64,000 nt of DNA from Neoceratodus forsteri (GCA_016271365.2 CM057451.1:366565501-366629500), one strand, 5' to 3'; counted from the first letter of the stretch, positions 53,421 to 63,755 are shown. The notes: generated by a model not told the origin, from the letters alone. Numbers and translations are program-made.

Positions 53421-54480
53421 CTGTATGTCTAAGCAGTAGTGCTTGGTGAACATGTGGACAGTCTGCAATGTAGCTGCTTTGCAAATTTCCAGCAAGGGTG
53501 TGCCCCTTGCTGCAGCCACTGATGCAACTGTGCCCCTGGTAGAGTGTGCCCTGAGGCCCAGGGGGACTGCTTACCAACTCTGCTATGACAGAACTGAATG
53601 CAGGCCACTACCCTGTGTGCAATGGTTCTTCTAGATGCTGGTTTACCTTTACCCACTTCCCCATAGGTGAGGAACAACTGGGTAACCTCTGGCCTGTAGG
53701 CCTTGGTCCTAACAAGATAGTGGCTAAGTGCCCTCTTGACATCCAGGCTATGTAATCTCTGCTCTCCTGAGCTGGAGCTGGAGCTGGCAGTGAAAAAGAC
53801 TGGTAATGTAATAGATTGATTCAGGTAGAAATCTGAGATGACTTTAGGTAGAAATTTCCTATTAGTCCTGAGTACCACCTTATCCCTGTGGAAAGAGATA
53901 TAGTTCAGATCTGTGCACAGGGCCTGAAGCTCACTTGTTGTCTAGCTAAGGTAATAGCTACTAGAAAGACAGCTATCCAGGTAACATACTTTAACTCTGC
54001 AGTTGCCATGGGCTCAAATGGGGGTTCCATTAACCTGGCAATGCTAATGTTCAGATCCCAGGCCGGCACTGGCTCCCTCAAGGGAGGGTGAAAGTGAAAG
54101 AGACCTTTAAAAAACTTCCTGAAGACTGGGTGAGATGCCAAGGACCTTGTCTTTACTGGCTGAAATGTATGCAGAGACTGTAGCCAAGTCTACCGTCAAG
54201 GCAGAGGGCACCTAAGGCCTAGTGAATTCAAGTGGCTCACATAGTCCAAAAGGACAGACAGCCCAGCAGTAGCAGGGTGGATCCCTTTGTGGGCATACAC
54301 CATATAGAAAACCTCTTCCAGGTTGAGGGTTTGCGAGAACCCCTAGGGACATTCAGGACCTCTTCAGAGAGGTGCAGACTGGCAAACTCTAAGTCTTCAA
54401 GAACCAAGCCCTGAGGTGAAGGGACTTGAGGCTGGGGTACAGTATCCTGCCTTGCGAGGATGTCAGTAGATTGTGCCTCT
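53328..54480 (-). pseudogene. Element D tyrosine recombinase, broken
   Basis: ORFs at 53905-54141 (core-binding region: FRKFFKGLFHFHPP, VPAWDLNISIARLMEPPFEP, LVAITLARQQVSF, where the first catalytic Arg is not intact). Then 53429-53878 (FLPKVISDFYLNQSITLPVF, CHSRVGKQ) and the C-terminal AAARGTPLLEICKAATLQTV with MFTKHYCLD in 53328-53519. The His-x-x-Arg block is disrupted by frameshift. Confidence 0.82.
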
Positions 54481-54587
54481 GAGGAAGCCTGTGCCACTTT
54501 CTCATGATCAGGGTGGGTAAATAAAAAGTCAGCATTAGATCTGTCCAGCTGGTACTTTTTATCTACTTTCCTATCCTCCCCTGGCAC
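54237..54587 (-). CDS. Element D in-frame Gag-YR fusion
   Basis: A 116-aa frame. It starts with Gag sequence (EDRKVDKKYQLDRSNADFLF, then PDHEKVAQASSEAQ; compare PVDKRMDKRYTL and VVQAAACDK in B). Near 54480 it passes without a stop into the YR N-terminus (VLEDLEFASLHLSEEVLNV, then RKPSTWKRFSIWC). In complete copies these regions are about 3.4 kb apart. The frame ends soon after because of a later frameshift. Confidence 0.78.
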   Translation of the reverse strand: MPGEDRKVDKKYQLDRSNADFLFTHPDHEKVAQASSEAQSTDILARQDTVPQPQVPSPQGLVLEDLEFASLHLSEEVLNVPRGSRKPSTWKRFSIWCMPTKGSTLLLLGCLSFWTM

Positions 54588-54591
54588 TGAA

Positions 54592-54859
54592 GAAAAAATG
54601 ACTTACCACAGTAATGTTGTTTCTTCTAATGGAGTCTTGCTGTAGTCTGACTAATGCAGTATGACCGACCGGTTCAGCTGCCTCGGAGAACAAAGAGTTA
54701 ACCTCTATGCAAATGTATAGAATATTGAGTTCGAGCTCGGTTTTCAAACCGCCATCCTTGGTATGTTCTAGTAACTGATCAGATTCTCAAAGCTAATATA
54801 TAGTAATAGGAGAAAAACAATTTGTAGCCATATAAAGCCACCAAGGGTAACACACACAA
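54592..54859 (-). mobile_element. DIRS-like element E (alpha family), left part; continues at 60555
   Basis: The 3' terminal repeat and inner spacer of E, inserted in the Gag of D (ctGAA|gaaaaaatg). Edge site ATGACT-taccac-AGTAAT at 54598-54615, one mismatch between arms; sense strand TGTGGTAAGT. E's spacer is cut at 54859 by element C and resumes at 60555, where its ICR and genes follow. Confidence 0.82.
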
Positions 54860-55052
54860 GAAAAAATTACTCAGCTTAGTAATTGCTTTTCTTCTCATGG
54901 AGTCTTGCTATATTATGACATATAGCAGTTAGCCACAGCACTTGAACTGCCCCAGAGAGGAAGGAGTTAACTCCAGGCTGACTGGAGTTCCAAGCGCGTG
55001 CGCCTTGCTGAAAGCTCTATCTGGCTAGTTTCAAATAGAAACTGTCAGATCT
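54860..55052 (-). repeat. Element C 3' inverted terminal repeat
   Basis: Edge site ATTACT-cagctt-AGTAAT at 54866-54883. Inner part inverse to 60388-60554. Confidence 0.9.
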
Positions 55053-55381
55053 TTACGGAGCCAACACTAAGCAAAAGTCTGTGTGGAAAAAACCCTACAC
55101 TAGCCAAATGGCTACCTACTAGTAGAAATAACAATAACAGAAACAACAACAACAACAATAATATCACCCTGACAAGCACTATTAGGCCCCCCCTCCCCAA
55201 AAGACTCAAGTCCAGGAGGGGGGCCAAACCTACAACTAAAACAGAAATACCTAGTTTTCCTAATCCTAAAGAAAAGGGAAAAAAGGAAAAAAGAGCTATA
55301 ATGGCATGACACAGTGCTTGCACCAATTTGCCAACCCTTACCCAAGTAGAAGTTCTGAGAGGGGCAGGTTGGGGGGGTGGT

Positions 55382-55473
55382 CATAATATAGTAAGACTCC
55401 ATGAGAAGAAAAGCAATTACTAAGGTGAGTAATTTTTCTTCAAACACCATGAAGTCTTGCTATATTATGACAT
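55382..55473 (-). repeat. Element C internal complementary region
   Basis: ATTACT-aaggtg-AGTAAT at 55416-55433, then TTTTTCTTCAAACACCATG joining the inverse of the 5' end. The arms match the terminal site exactly; the spacer does not. Confidence 0.9.
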
Positions 55474-55517
55474 ATAGCAGATTACACAGCAGTACCTCCA
55501 TGGAGGAGGGCCAGAAC

Positions 55518-57656
55518 CTACTTAGGAAATAGGCTCTGAAGCACGGCTGTGCCAAACCGAGCATCTCTCCTGGACTGGACATCCAGGGAGTAATGCTTGG
55601 TAAAGGTGTGAACTGTTTTCCAGGTAGCAGCTTGACAGATTTCCAGAATGGGAATATCTCTAGCAGCCGCTAGAGATGCAGCTGTACCCCTGGTGGAATG
55701 GGCCCTCAGTCCTGAGGGGGGTTCTCTACCTAGTTTTTGGTAGCAAAATTGGATACAAGAGACAATCCACCTGGCAATTGTCCTCTTAGTGGCAGGTTTC
55801 CCTTTGCCAACCTCGCCATAGGTAAGGAAGAGTTGGAGGGATTCGAACCTGTGACCCTTGGTGCGTTCCAAATAGTAGCTTAAAGCTCTTTAACGTCCAA
55901 ACTGTGCAATCGCCTCTCACCGAGGAAGAATGCTCAGTGAAAAATACTGGAAGGAGATGGATTGGTTAAGATGGAAATCTGAAACCACTTTAGGTAAAAA
56001 CTTTCTGTTAGTCCTGAGGACTACCTTATCTCTGTGAAAAGAAATAAAATCCTTTTCCACTGACAGGGCTTGTAACTCACTTATGCGTCTGGCAGAAGTG
56101 ATGGCCACTAGGAAAACAGTTTTCCAAGTTAGGAACTTAAGGTCTGCTGAAGACAGAGGTTCAAAGGGGGGTTGCATTAACTGAGCAATGCAAACATTAA
56201 GGTCCCAGGCAGGGGCTGGGTCCCGAAAAGGAGGGTTAGTGTGAAGTAACCCCTTAAAAAACTTGGAAAACACAGGGTGAGAAGAAAGGGAGGCAGGCTT
56301 TCCTGCTGATATAAAAGCAGAGACAGCTGCCAGATGAACCTTTAAGGTAGCTGGCCTGAGGCCTAAGGAATTAAGATGGACCAAGTAGTCCAGCAAAATG
56401 GGCAAATCAGCAGATTCTGGGACAATTTGCTTCCCAGAACACCAGATGGAGAACCTCTTCCATTTGGAATTATAAGTGGCCCTAGTGGAAGGCTTCCAAG
56501 AGGCCTTTAAAATATCAAGGACACCTTGAGAAAGGTGTAATTCAGCAAATTCTAACTCCTCAAGAGCCAAGCCTTGAGGTGGAGGGAATTGAGGTCCGGA
56601 TACCAAACTCTCCCCTGGGCACAAGTCAGCAGGTAGTGGACCCTGGGAAGGCCCAGGGGAGGGTGGACTGACAGGGACAGAAGCAGTGGGTACCAGGGTT
56701 GCCTGGCCCAGTCTGGTGCAATCAGAATCACTTTGCAGGGCTGGGATCTGATTTTTACTAACACCCTGAAGAGAAGGGGGAAGGGGGGAAAGGCATACAG
56801 GAACTTCCCTTCCCAATCCAACAAAAAGGCATCCAGGGGGACTGAGCCCATTACTGGAGGCCTGCAGCAGAACAGAGGAAGTTGGTGGTTGTCTGGGGCT
56901 GCGAAAAGATCTATCTGAGGTGCCCCATCTGGCAAACATGACCCCAGCACTAGGGGATTCAAAGACCATTCGTGATGACCCTGAGAAATCCTGCTGAGGG
57001 CATCCGCTAGGACATTGTCCTTCCCTGGAAGGTGAACTGCTACTAGGGAGGTGTTCAGGGAGTAAGCCAGAGACCACAACTTCATTGCTTCGGTGCACAG
57101 GGCTGATGACCGAGTGCCCCCCTGCTTGTTGATGTACCACATTGTTGTGGTATTGTCTGTCCTGACCTGAACTACTTTGTTCTGGACAGATGCTGAGAAA
57201 ACCTGAAGAGCTAAAAAGACAGCTCTGAGTTCCAACAGGTTGATGTGGAGCAGAGATTCCTGGGGACCACACTCCTGAGTGGAAAGGTCGCCTAAGTGCA
57301 CTCCCCCACCCCAGCAAGGAGGCATCCGTGGTGAGGGTGAGGGAATGAGAATGGGAATGAAGGGGACCCCTTGTCTTAGATTGCTCTGATCCTGCCACCA
57401 CTGAAGAGCTAGAATCAGAGTTTGGGTCACTGGGACCAATTTGGTAAGGGGGTCCCTCCTTTGGGACCAATAGGCCCTCAAATGAAACTGAATGTCTCTC
57501 ATCTGGAATCTTGCTCCTTGAACTACAGCTGTGGAGGCAGCCATGTGCCCTAGAAGTTGCAGAAAGTGCCTTGCTGGTCGAGAGACCCGCAGGGGTGAAA
57601 GAGGATGCCAGGGCAATCAGCTTCTCTACCCTTTCCGAGGGAGAAATGCTGGCCAA
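55518..57656 (-). pseudogene. Element C tyrosine recombinase ORF (579-aa frame plus shifted tail)
   Basis: The frame 55917-57656 overlaps the RNase H/methyltransferase frame for about 1 kb, as DIRS YR ORFs do. True YR sequence starts near 56580 (LALEELEFAELHLSQGVLD), with YNSKWKRFSIWCSGK, VHLAAVSAFISAG and SARRISELQALSVEKD (first catalytic Arg). A frameshift near 55950 moves it into 55518-55871, which has AHSTRGTAASLAAARD (His-x-x-Arg), ATWKTVHTFTKHYSLD (nucleophile Tyr). The N-terminal 350 residues of the long frame may be a shadow of RNase H. Confidence 0.87.
56552..57616 (-). CDS. Element C RNase H and methyltransferase-like region (354 aa)
   Basis: RNase H motifs: INLLELRAVFLALQVF (Glu), VRTDNTTTMWYINKQGG (Asp) and DNVLADALSRIS (Asp). 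The first Asp block is shifted into the neighbouring frame. Then comes a segment with QIDLFAAPDNHQLPLF, GSVPLDAFLLDWEGKFL, YAFPPFPLLFRVLVKI and VILIAPDWARQPWYPLL. The FPPF and APDW blocks occur in A, B (part), C and E, and match the place of the DIRS Dam-like methyltransferase. That function is inferred from position, with FPPF as a possible degenerate catalytic PP motif. Confidence 0.78.
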   Translation of the reverse strand: MPWHPLSPLRVSRPARHFLQLLGHMAASTAVVQGARFQMRDIQFHLRAYWSQRRDPLTKLVPVTQTLILALQWWQDQSNLRQGVPFIPILIPSPSPRMPPCWGGGVHLGDLSTQECGPQESLLHINLLELRAVFLALQVFSASVQNKVVQVRTDNTTTMWYINKQGGTRSSALCTEAMKLWSLAYSLNTSLVAVHLPGKDNVLADALSRISQGHHEWSLNPLVLGSCLPDGAPQIDLFAAPDNHQLPLFCCRPPVMGSVPLDAFLLDWEGKFLYAFPPFPLLFRVLVKIRSQPCKVILIAPDWARQPWYPLLLSLSVHPPLGLPRVHYLLTCAQGRVWYPDLNSLHLKAWLLRS

Positions 57657-58438
57657 CTTTGTGTCAATTCCGCACCTATGAAAGTTAGTACCTGAACTGG
57701 TTCTAGAACTGACTTTGGTAAATTCAGCAGGAATCCCAGGAAGTGAGAAGCTGCTGGGTGACTTGCAAGTGGGATTTTACCTGATCTGGGGACTGACCCA
57801 CAATGAGCCAGTCGTCCAGGTAGGGAAACACAGCAACCCTTTGCCTTCTTAAGTGAGCCACTACCACAGCTAGACATTTTGTGAATACCCTTGGAGCAGA
57901 GGTAAGACCAAGGGCATTGCTCTGAACTGGTAGTGACCTGAGGGCAGTTCGAACCTGAGGTATTTTCGGTGAGAAGGCCTGATCAGGACATGAAAATAGG
58001 CATCCTTGAGGTCCAGGGAGGCTAGCCAGTCCCTGGCCTGAGGAGGAGCAAAATCATTGCCAGAGTTAACATTTTGAACTTTGGTTTCAAAAGATGCTTG
58101 TTCAGGTACCTTAAGTCTAGAATGGGCCGCCATTCTCCTGTCTTTTGGGGTAAGGAAGTATCTGAGTACAGCCCTTGCCCTGGTGACAAGGAGGAACCCT
58201 TTCCACTGCTTTGCAGTCTAGGAGGGAAGAGACCTCTGCTTCCAAAGCAAGGGCCTCTAAAGGGCTTACAGGTGGAAAATGTCTGGTTCTCATCTTTGGA
58301 AACTGTTTGAAGCTGAGAACCAGACCCTGGCTTACTACCTCCAGAACCCATTTGTCCGAAGTTAGGGACACCCAGTTCTGGCTGAAATAAGCCAACCTGC
58401 CTCCAACTGGTACAGGAGAATCGGCCTGGGCATCCCAT
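57626..58438 (-). pseudogene. Element C reverse transcriptase, broken
   Basis: RT N-terminal half (MGSGGSKPGSGSQLQ frame; WRPILDLRYLNKHLLKPKFK) at 58022-58438 and catalytic SLDLKDAYFHVLIRPSHRKY in 57870-58133. The YLDDW region (about 57800-57830) is in a further frame. Two frameshifts, near 58030 and 57880. Confidence 0.87.
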
Positions 58439-59337
58439 CAGGGTGCCTGCTTGGCAGTGCTAGGCTGAGGGGTGGGGGACGGTTTACCTGCGCCCGCCTA
58501 CCTCTGCCTCTGAAAAAACCCTCTGTGCAAAAGCAGAGGAGGCTTGGGATTGATAAAAGGCCTGTGGAAAGGCCTGCCCCTACCTCTGGGGTGTGCCTCT
58601 GTGGAGTGGCATGCGCTCCTTGGCCTGGGCACTTTGTAGGTAGTTCTGTATTCATCCATCTTTTCATATAATTTTCCGTTTGCTCTCCAAACAGAGAATT
58701 TCCCACCACAGGAAAATCCATAGCCTTTGACTGAGTATCCTGTGACAGATTAGTGCACCTGAGCCATGCCAACCTACAGAAAGCTACAGAAGTGGCCATG
58801 ACCCTAGAGGAAACATCATTAACATCTACAGCAGTATGAAATTGAACTTTAGAGGCTTCAATGCCATCAGCAGCCACCTGTTCCAATTCACTAGCCAGCT
58901 GGCCATGGGCCTGTTTGGCTAACTGCAACACTGGATCCCATCTAGATTTCTGATATCTAGCCACATAAGCCATATAATTTGCCTGCCTGAGTCCCAAAGA
59001 AGCTGCCATATACTGTTTTTTCGCCATGGCATCAATCTTCCTGGAATCTTTATCAGGAGGATGTGAGGCCAGGGGATATTAGCCTGTCACAGGCTGCAGC
59101 TTGTACCACACCTACATGACTACACTGCTCAGTGAGGAAGTCTGTATCAGAGCCTGATAAAGTATACCTTCTGTCCATTTTTTTATCTACAGGAGGGACA
59201 GAATGAGGATTTTTTAAAATTTTTGTTGTTTGCTTCCTAAATGACTTATGCAAAGGAATAGACAACCTCCTAGACTCTGGGATATCCATCATCTCAACAT
59301 AATCAGGCTCCTCTTGCTCATCCACAGCCTCTTCCAA
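58362..59337 (-). pseudogene. Element C Gag, C-terminal part
   Basis: Frames 58362-59027 (221 aa) and 59053-59337 (94 aa). They carry EPDYVEMMDIPESRRLSIPL, PPVDKKMDRRYTLSG, MAKKQYMAASLGLRQANYMA, YVARYQKSRWDP and the core FHTAVDVNDVSSRVMATSVA followed by FCRLAWLRC. Same order as B. One frameshift lies near 59040. Confidence 0.85.
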
Positions 59338-59399
59338 GGGAAGCTGGAGGTTTCTGCAACCTTTTGTAAAACATAAAATGAGAAGGGGACTCAGACAGC

Positions 59400-60001
59400 A
59401 TAGGGGGAGATTCTAATGGTCTGTCTGGAGAAATGTCGGTTCAATGGGCACGTCCAGACCTCACACATACATAATGATCAAAATCTTCCTCCCCTCCTGT
59501 GGTTCAAAATTCCTCAACATCATACTCTTGAACCACTGGAACCGAGCGAACCAACTTTTTGCCAGCTGTTGGTGGTTCAGCGGTCCCTGAGACAGTGACT
59601 GGACAATCTGTATGGCTTTAGCTATCTCTGCAGCAGTTGGAGAGGCAATCTTGCACTCCAGACCTGCTGATTTCTTAGATTTTTTACTGGGACTGGTTCC
59701 TCAGAACCAGCCTTCCTTTGCCGAGGAAGTCTGCCCTGGTCAGAGGGCACTCCTCTGGTCCAGTGGGTGCTGGACCGGGCTGGCCATCCGGTCAGCGGAC
59801 TTTTGGCCTCTGTTCCCTGAGCCGCCCAATCTTTTCTCCAGGGTGGCTGCAGGAAATTCTTACACACCTGGCAGTCTGACAGGAGGTGGTCAGCCCCAGA
59901 CAATAAACACATGTGGTGTGTGGGTCAGCCTTGGCAAGGCTTCCCACAAACATCACAGTGTTGAAACCAGTGGGCCGGTTTTCTTTTGGGTTCTCAGACA
60001 T
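59400..60001 (-). pseudogene. Element C Gag, N-terminal zinc-knuckle part, broken
   Basis: The frame 59792-60001 starts MSENPKENRPTGFNTVMFVG and has CVYCLGLTTSCQTARC; the neighbouring frame 59622-59912 has ADHLLSDCQVC. Together they cover the CLxCLGxxHxxxDCxxC knuckle seen whole in B, split by a frameshift. Basic and acidic segments follow in pieces. Confidence 0.75.
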
Positions 60002-60387
60002 AATGCCAGCCTATCCAAAACTTGCCTTTTTATGGCAGTGCCAGGCAAGACACCCTTATCGGTTCTAACCGTGTCGCGAGGTATTTGAAAAACCCAATTT
60101 AAAAATTTTTTTTTAGAACCGATAAGAACCAGGAACCGCCTCTAAAAGCCCAAATTATTGTTTAAAATTAGTATTTCTGCAAACCGATCGGTTCAAAACC
60201 GAACCGATAATGAATTCCACACAGACTTTAAAATCCTGTACTTACGGTTTACCAGATAGAGCTTTGAACGAAATGCGGTAAAATAATTACTTTTGCGGTT
60301 AAAATGAACGAGAAACACTCGTTTGAACCGAAATGAACCGAGCTGAAGGAGAGATCTCCGGAGCGACTGTTCAGTGAAGCGGAGTAA

Positions 60388-60554
60388 AGAATCTGACAGT
60401 TTCTATTTGAAACTAGCCAGATAGAGCTTTCAGCAAGGCGCTCGCGCTTGGAACTCCAGTCAGCCTGGAGTTAACTCCTTCCTCTCCGGGGCAGTTCAAG
60501 TGCTGTGGCTAACTGCTATATGTCATAATATAGCAAGACTTCATGGTGTTTGAA
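60388..60554 (-). repeat. Element C 5' inverted terminal repeat
   Basis: Inverse of the inner 3' repeat, ending CATGGTGTTTGAA. The leader at 60.05-60.38 kb is rich in AACCG/CGGTT words and has no frame. Confidence 0.88.
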
Positions 60555-60687
60555 AAAGGGCATAAAAGGAAGGCTCAAGCCACTGATGCCCAAGAACAAC
60601 ACCATACCCACAGGTAGGTAAACTAAGTCTGAAGTCAGAGCCAGCCCAAAGGTTCCCTAGGTTCTGTAGGGGAGACTGGGAGGGTTG

Positions 60688-60780
60688 TCAGAATACAGCA
60701 AGACTCCATTAGAAGAAACAATATTACTATGGCAAGTAATTTTTTCTTCAAACAACATGAAGTCTTGCTGTATTCTGACT
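60688..60780 (-). repeat. Element E internal complementary region
   Basis: ATTACT-atggca-AGTAAT at 60723-60740, then TTTTTTCTTCAAACAACATG joining the inverse of the 5' end. Confidence 0.9.
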
Positions 60781-60788
60781 AATGCAGA

Positions 60789-62121
60789 CTACCAAGCAGT
60801 GCCTTTTGGGAGGTGGGCATAGAACCTACTTAGGAAATAGGCTCTGCAACACTGCTGTGCCAAACCTGCATCACTCCTTGCCTGAGTGTCCAGGCAGTAG
60901 TGCTTGGTGAATGTGTGAACAGTCTTCCAGGTGGCTGCTTTACAGATTTGTAGCAGGGGAATATCCCTGGCTGCTGCCATTGAGGCTGCAGTATCCCTAG
61001 TGGAATGGGCCCTCAAACCTGGAGGGACATACTTCCACAACTTGCCATAGCAGAACTGTATGCAAGTCACAATCCACCTGGCTATGGTCCTTTTTGTGGC
61101 TGGCTTACCTTTACCCACTTTCCCATAGGTAAGGAATAAATGGTTGGAGTCCCGCCTGTGTTCCTTTGTCCTATCCTTACAGTAGTTAATAGCCCTTTTT
61201 TACATCCAGGCTATGTAACCTACGTTCACCTGAACTGGAATGGTCTGTGAAGAACACAGGAAGGGTAATGGACTGATTGAGATGGAAGTCAGAGACTACT
61301 TTAGGGAGAAACTTCCTGTTAGTCTGAAGGACAATCTTATCCCTATGAAGTGTAATGTAATTGGGCTCCACAGACAGGGCTTGGAGCTCACTAATCCTCC
61401 TGACAGAGGTAATAGCTACCAAAAACACTGTTTTCCAAGTCAGGAATTTAAGCTCTGCTGAAAACATTGGTTGAAAGGGTGGCTGCATGAGCTGGCCTAT
61501 GCAGATATTGAGGTCCCAAGCTGGGGTGGGCTCTCTGTGAGGAGGGTGAAGGTGACAGAGACCCTTAAAGAATTTCTTAAATATGGGATGAGCAGCAAGG
61601 GAAGGGCCCTTCACTGCTGAAAGGTATGCAGAAACTGCTGCCAAGTGCACTTTCAGGGTAGAAGGTTGTAACTGGAGGGATTGCAAAAGCACCACGTAAT
61701 CCAGAAGAACAGGAAGCCCAGCCTGTTGGGGATCCAGCTCTTTGCGAGAACACCAAATGGAGAATCTCCTCCACTTAGAAGAATAAGTCTTCCTAGTGGA
61801 AGGCTTCCTAGACACTCTCAAGATGTCTAGGACACTCTCCGAGAGACGCAGGCCTGCACACTCTAATTCTTCAAGACCCAAGCCTTGAGGCGAAGGGACT
61901 GTAGGTTGGGGTAGAGGAGTCTCCCCTGAGAATATGTCAGTAGGTTGTGCCTCCTGGGAAGAGGAATGGGGCTGGCCACTGACAGAAGCACTGGATACCA
62001 TGGTTGCCTGACCCAGTCTAGGGCTATGAGAATCATGGTCGCAGGCTGAGACCTGAACTTGAGTAGTACCCTGAGGAGCAGGGGAAAGGGAGGAAAGGCA
62101 TACAGAAACCTGTTTGTCCAA
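60789..62121 (-). pseudogene. Element E tyrosine recombinase, one frameshift
   Basis: The frame 61186-62121 includes LGLEELECAGLRLSESVLD, YSSKWRRFSIWCSRKE, VHLAAVSAYLSAVK, SVRRISELQALSVEPN (first Arg) and FLPKVVSDFHLNQSITLPVF. It is broken at a T run near 61197. The second frame 60789-61118 has AHSTRDTAASMAAARD (His-x-x-Arg) and ATWKTVHTFTKHYCLD (Tyr). Apart from this single shift the domain looks complete, making it the best-preserved alpha YR in the window. Confidence 0.9.
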
Positions 62122-62725
62122 TCCAGAAGCAGGGCCTCAAGGGGCACTGATCCCTGAACATGAGGCCTGCAGCAGTACAGAGGCAACTGATGGTTGTCTG
62201 GGGCTGCAAACAGGTCCATCTCTGGAGTCACCCACCTCCTGAACACTGTCAGGAGGACTTGTCTGTTGAGGGTCCATTCATGATGGCCCTGAGTTATTCT
62301 GCTGAGAGCATCTGCAAGGACACTGTCCTTCCCTGGTAGGTGAACCGCTGACAGGGAAGTCCCCAAGGAGTAGGCCACAGACCAAATTTTCATTGACACT
62401 GTGCAGAGTAGGGAGGACCTGTTCCCATCTGCTTGTTGATATAATACATTTTGGTGGTGCTGTCGGTTCTGACTTGAACCACCTGTCCCTTGAGATAAAT
62501 GGCAAATGCCTGAATAGCTAGGAACACTGCTCTGAGCTCCAAGAGATTTATGTGTGAGAGAGATTCCTGAGGCAACCAAGTTCCATCAGCTATGTGCTCC
62601 CCCAGATGTGCCCCCCACCCTAGGAGGGAGGCATCTGTGGTCAGTACTAGGGAGGGGACTTCTGGAAGGAAGGGGACTCCCACCCTGAGAATGTCCAGCT
62701 TTTGCCACCACTGAAGTGCTTGCAA
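61863..62725 (-). pseudogene. Element E RNase H and methyltransferase-like region
   Basis: 62390-62725 (111 aa) has LTTDASLLGWGAHLGEHI, INLLELRAVFLAIQAF and VRTDSTTKMYYINKQMG. The 238-aa frame 61863-62579 carries DSVLADALSRI, EMDLFAAPDNHQLPLY, LYAFPPFPLLLRVLL and ILIALDWVRQPWYPVL. All four RNase H catalytic residues can be found but in two frames. Confidence 0.82.
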
Positions 62726-62918
62726 GAAGAGTGGATGACACTGGAATGAGCTTGGACAGTAAGTCCCTTCTCTGGGACCAGAAGGACCTGAGGGGGAACT
62801 GAATGTCCCTCATTTGTAACCTTGCCCCTGGAACCACAGTGGTAGTGGATGCCATGTGGCCCAGGAGTTGCAAGAAATACCTTGCGGCCGAGGGACTCAG
62901 ACAAAAGGAATCTGCCAA

Positions 62919-63692
62919 CTAAATAAGTGCCTGAGCACTTCCTAGGGGCAGGAAGGCCCTTGCCCTGACTGTGTCCAGCTCTGCCCCTATGAAGTCCAGG
63001 ACCTGAACAGGGGTCCACACTGACTTTTTTGAGTTTATTAGGAATCCCAGAGACTGAAAGGTCACCTGGGTGAGTTCCAGTGACTGTTGAACCTGCAGGC
63101 AGGACTGGCCTACTAGAAGCCAGTCGTCCAGATAGGGGTAAACCAAAAGCCCTTGCCTTCCAAGAAATGCCACCACCACTGCTAGGCATTCTGTAAACAC
63201 CCTTGGGACAGAGGTCAACTCAAAGGGCATGGCTCTGTACTGGTAGTAGCCTGAAGGTAACCTGAACCTGAGGTACCTTCTGTGAGATTTTCTGATAGGT
63301 ATGTGGAAGTAGGCATCCTTGAGATCCAGGGATGCCAACCAGTCTCCTTTCTACAGAATGGGTAAGACTGTAGCCAAAGTTGTCATTCTGAACTTTGACT
63401 TTGCCAGGTGCCTGTTTAGGTATCCGAGATCCAGAATGGGCCACCACGCCCCATTTCTCTTTAAAGCAAGGACGTACCTTAAGTACAACCCTTTCCCCCT
63501 GTGCAGTAGTGGCACTGGTTCCACTGCCCTTGAGAGCAGGGGAGTGGAGACCTCTGCCTCTAGCAGAGCTGTTTCTGAGGGAGGACAAGGCCTGGGGGTC
63601 TTGCCCCCAATCTGGGGAAGAATTTGAAATTGAGGGCAAGACCCTGACCCACTATCTCCAGGACCCACCTGTCTGAGGGGATGGCTTGCCAA
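62919..63692 (-). pseudogene. Element E reverse transcriptase, broken
   Basis: Frame 62919-63338 has MASLDLKDAYFHIPIRKSHR, FRAMPFELTSVPRVF and VYPYLDDWLLVGQS. Frame 63351-63692 has the N-terminus (LEAEVSTPLLSRAVEPVPLL, PILDLGYLNRHLAKSK). One frameshift near 63345 separates them. Confidence 0.88.
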
Positions 63693-63755
63693 GCCTGAAG
63701 ATAGTGGGTCAGCCTTCCCCCTACAGGAATAGGGGAGGTGGCCTGAGCAGACTTT

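Larger units (their letters stand above)
51672..54591 (-). mobile_element. DIRS-like element D (alpha family), internally deleted, interrupted by E
   Basis: A 3' terminal repeat (51672-51860), ICR (52088-52180) and YR, then a direct join from YR to Gag near 54480. RT, RNase H and most of Gag are therefore deleted. A 1.14-kb TIR element with a nested SINE sits at 52278-53420. Its Gag is cut by element E at 54592, and the remainder should lie beyond the window on the right. Confidence 0.82.
54860..60554 (-). mobile_element. DIRS-like retrotransposon C (alpha family), nested in E
   Basis: Terminal repeats (54860-55052 and 60388-60554), an ICR (55382-55473) and all coding regions on the minus strand (Gag, RT, RNase H, methyltransferase-like, YR). 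AA is shared by the flanks (cacAA|gaaaaaatt and tttgAA|aaaggg). It is the most complete alpha copy here but has frameshifts in Gag, RT and YR. Confidence 0.92.
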
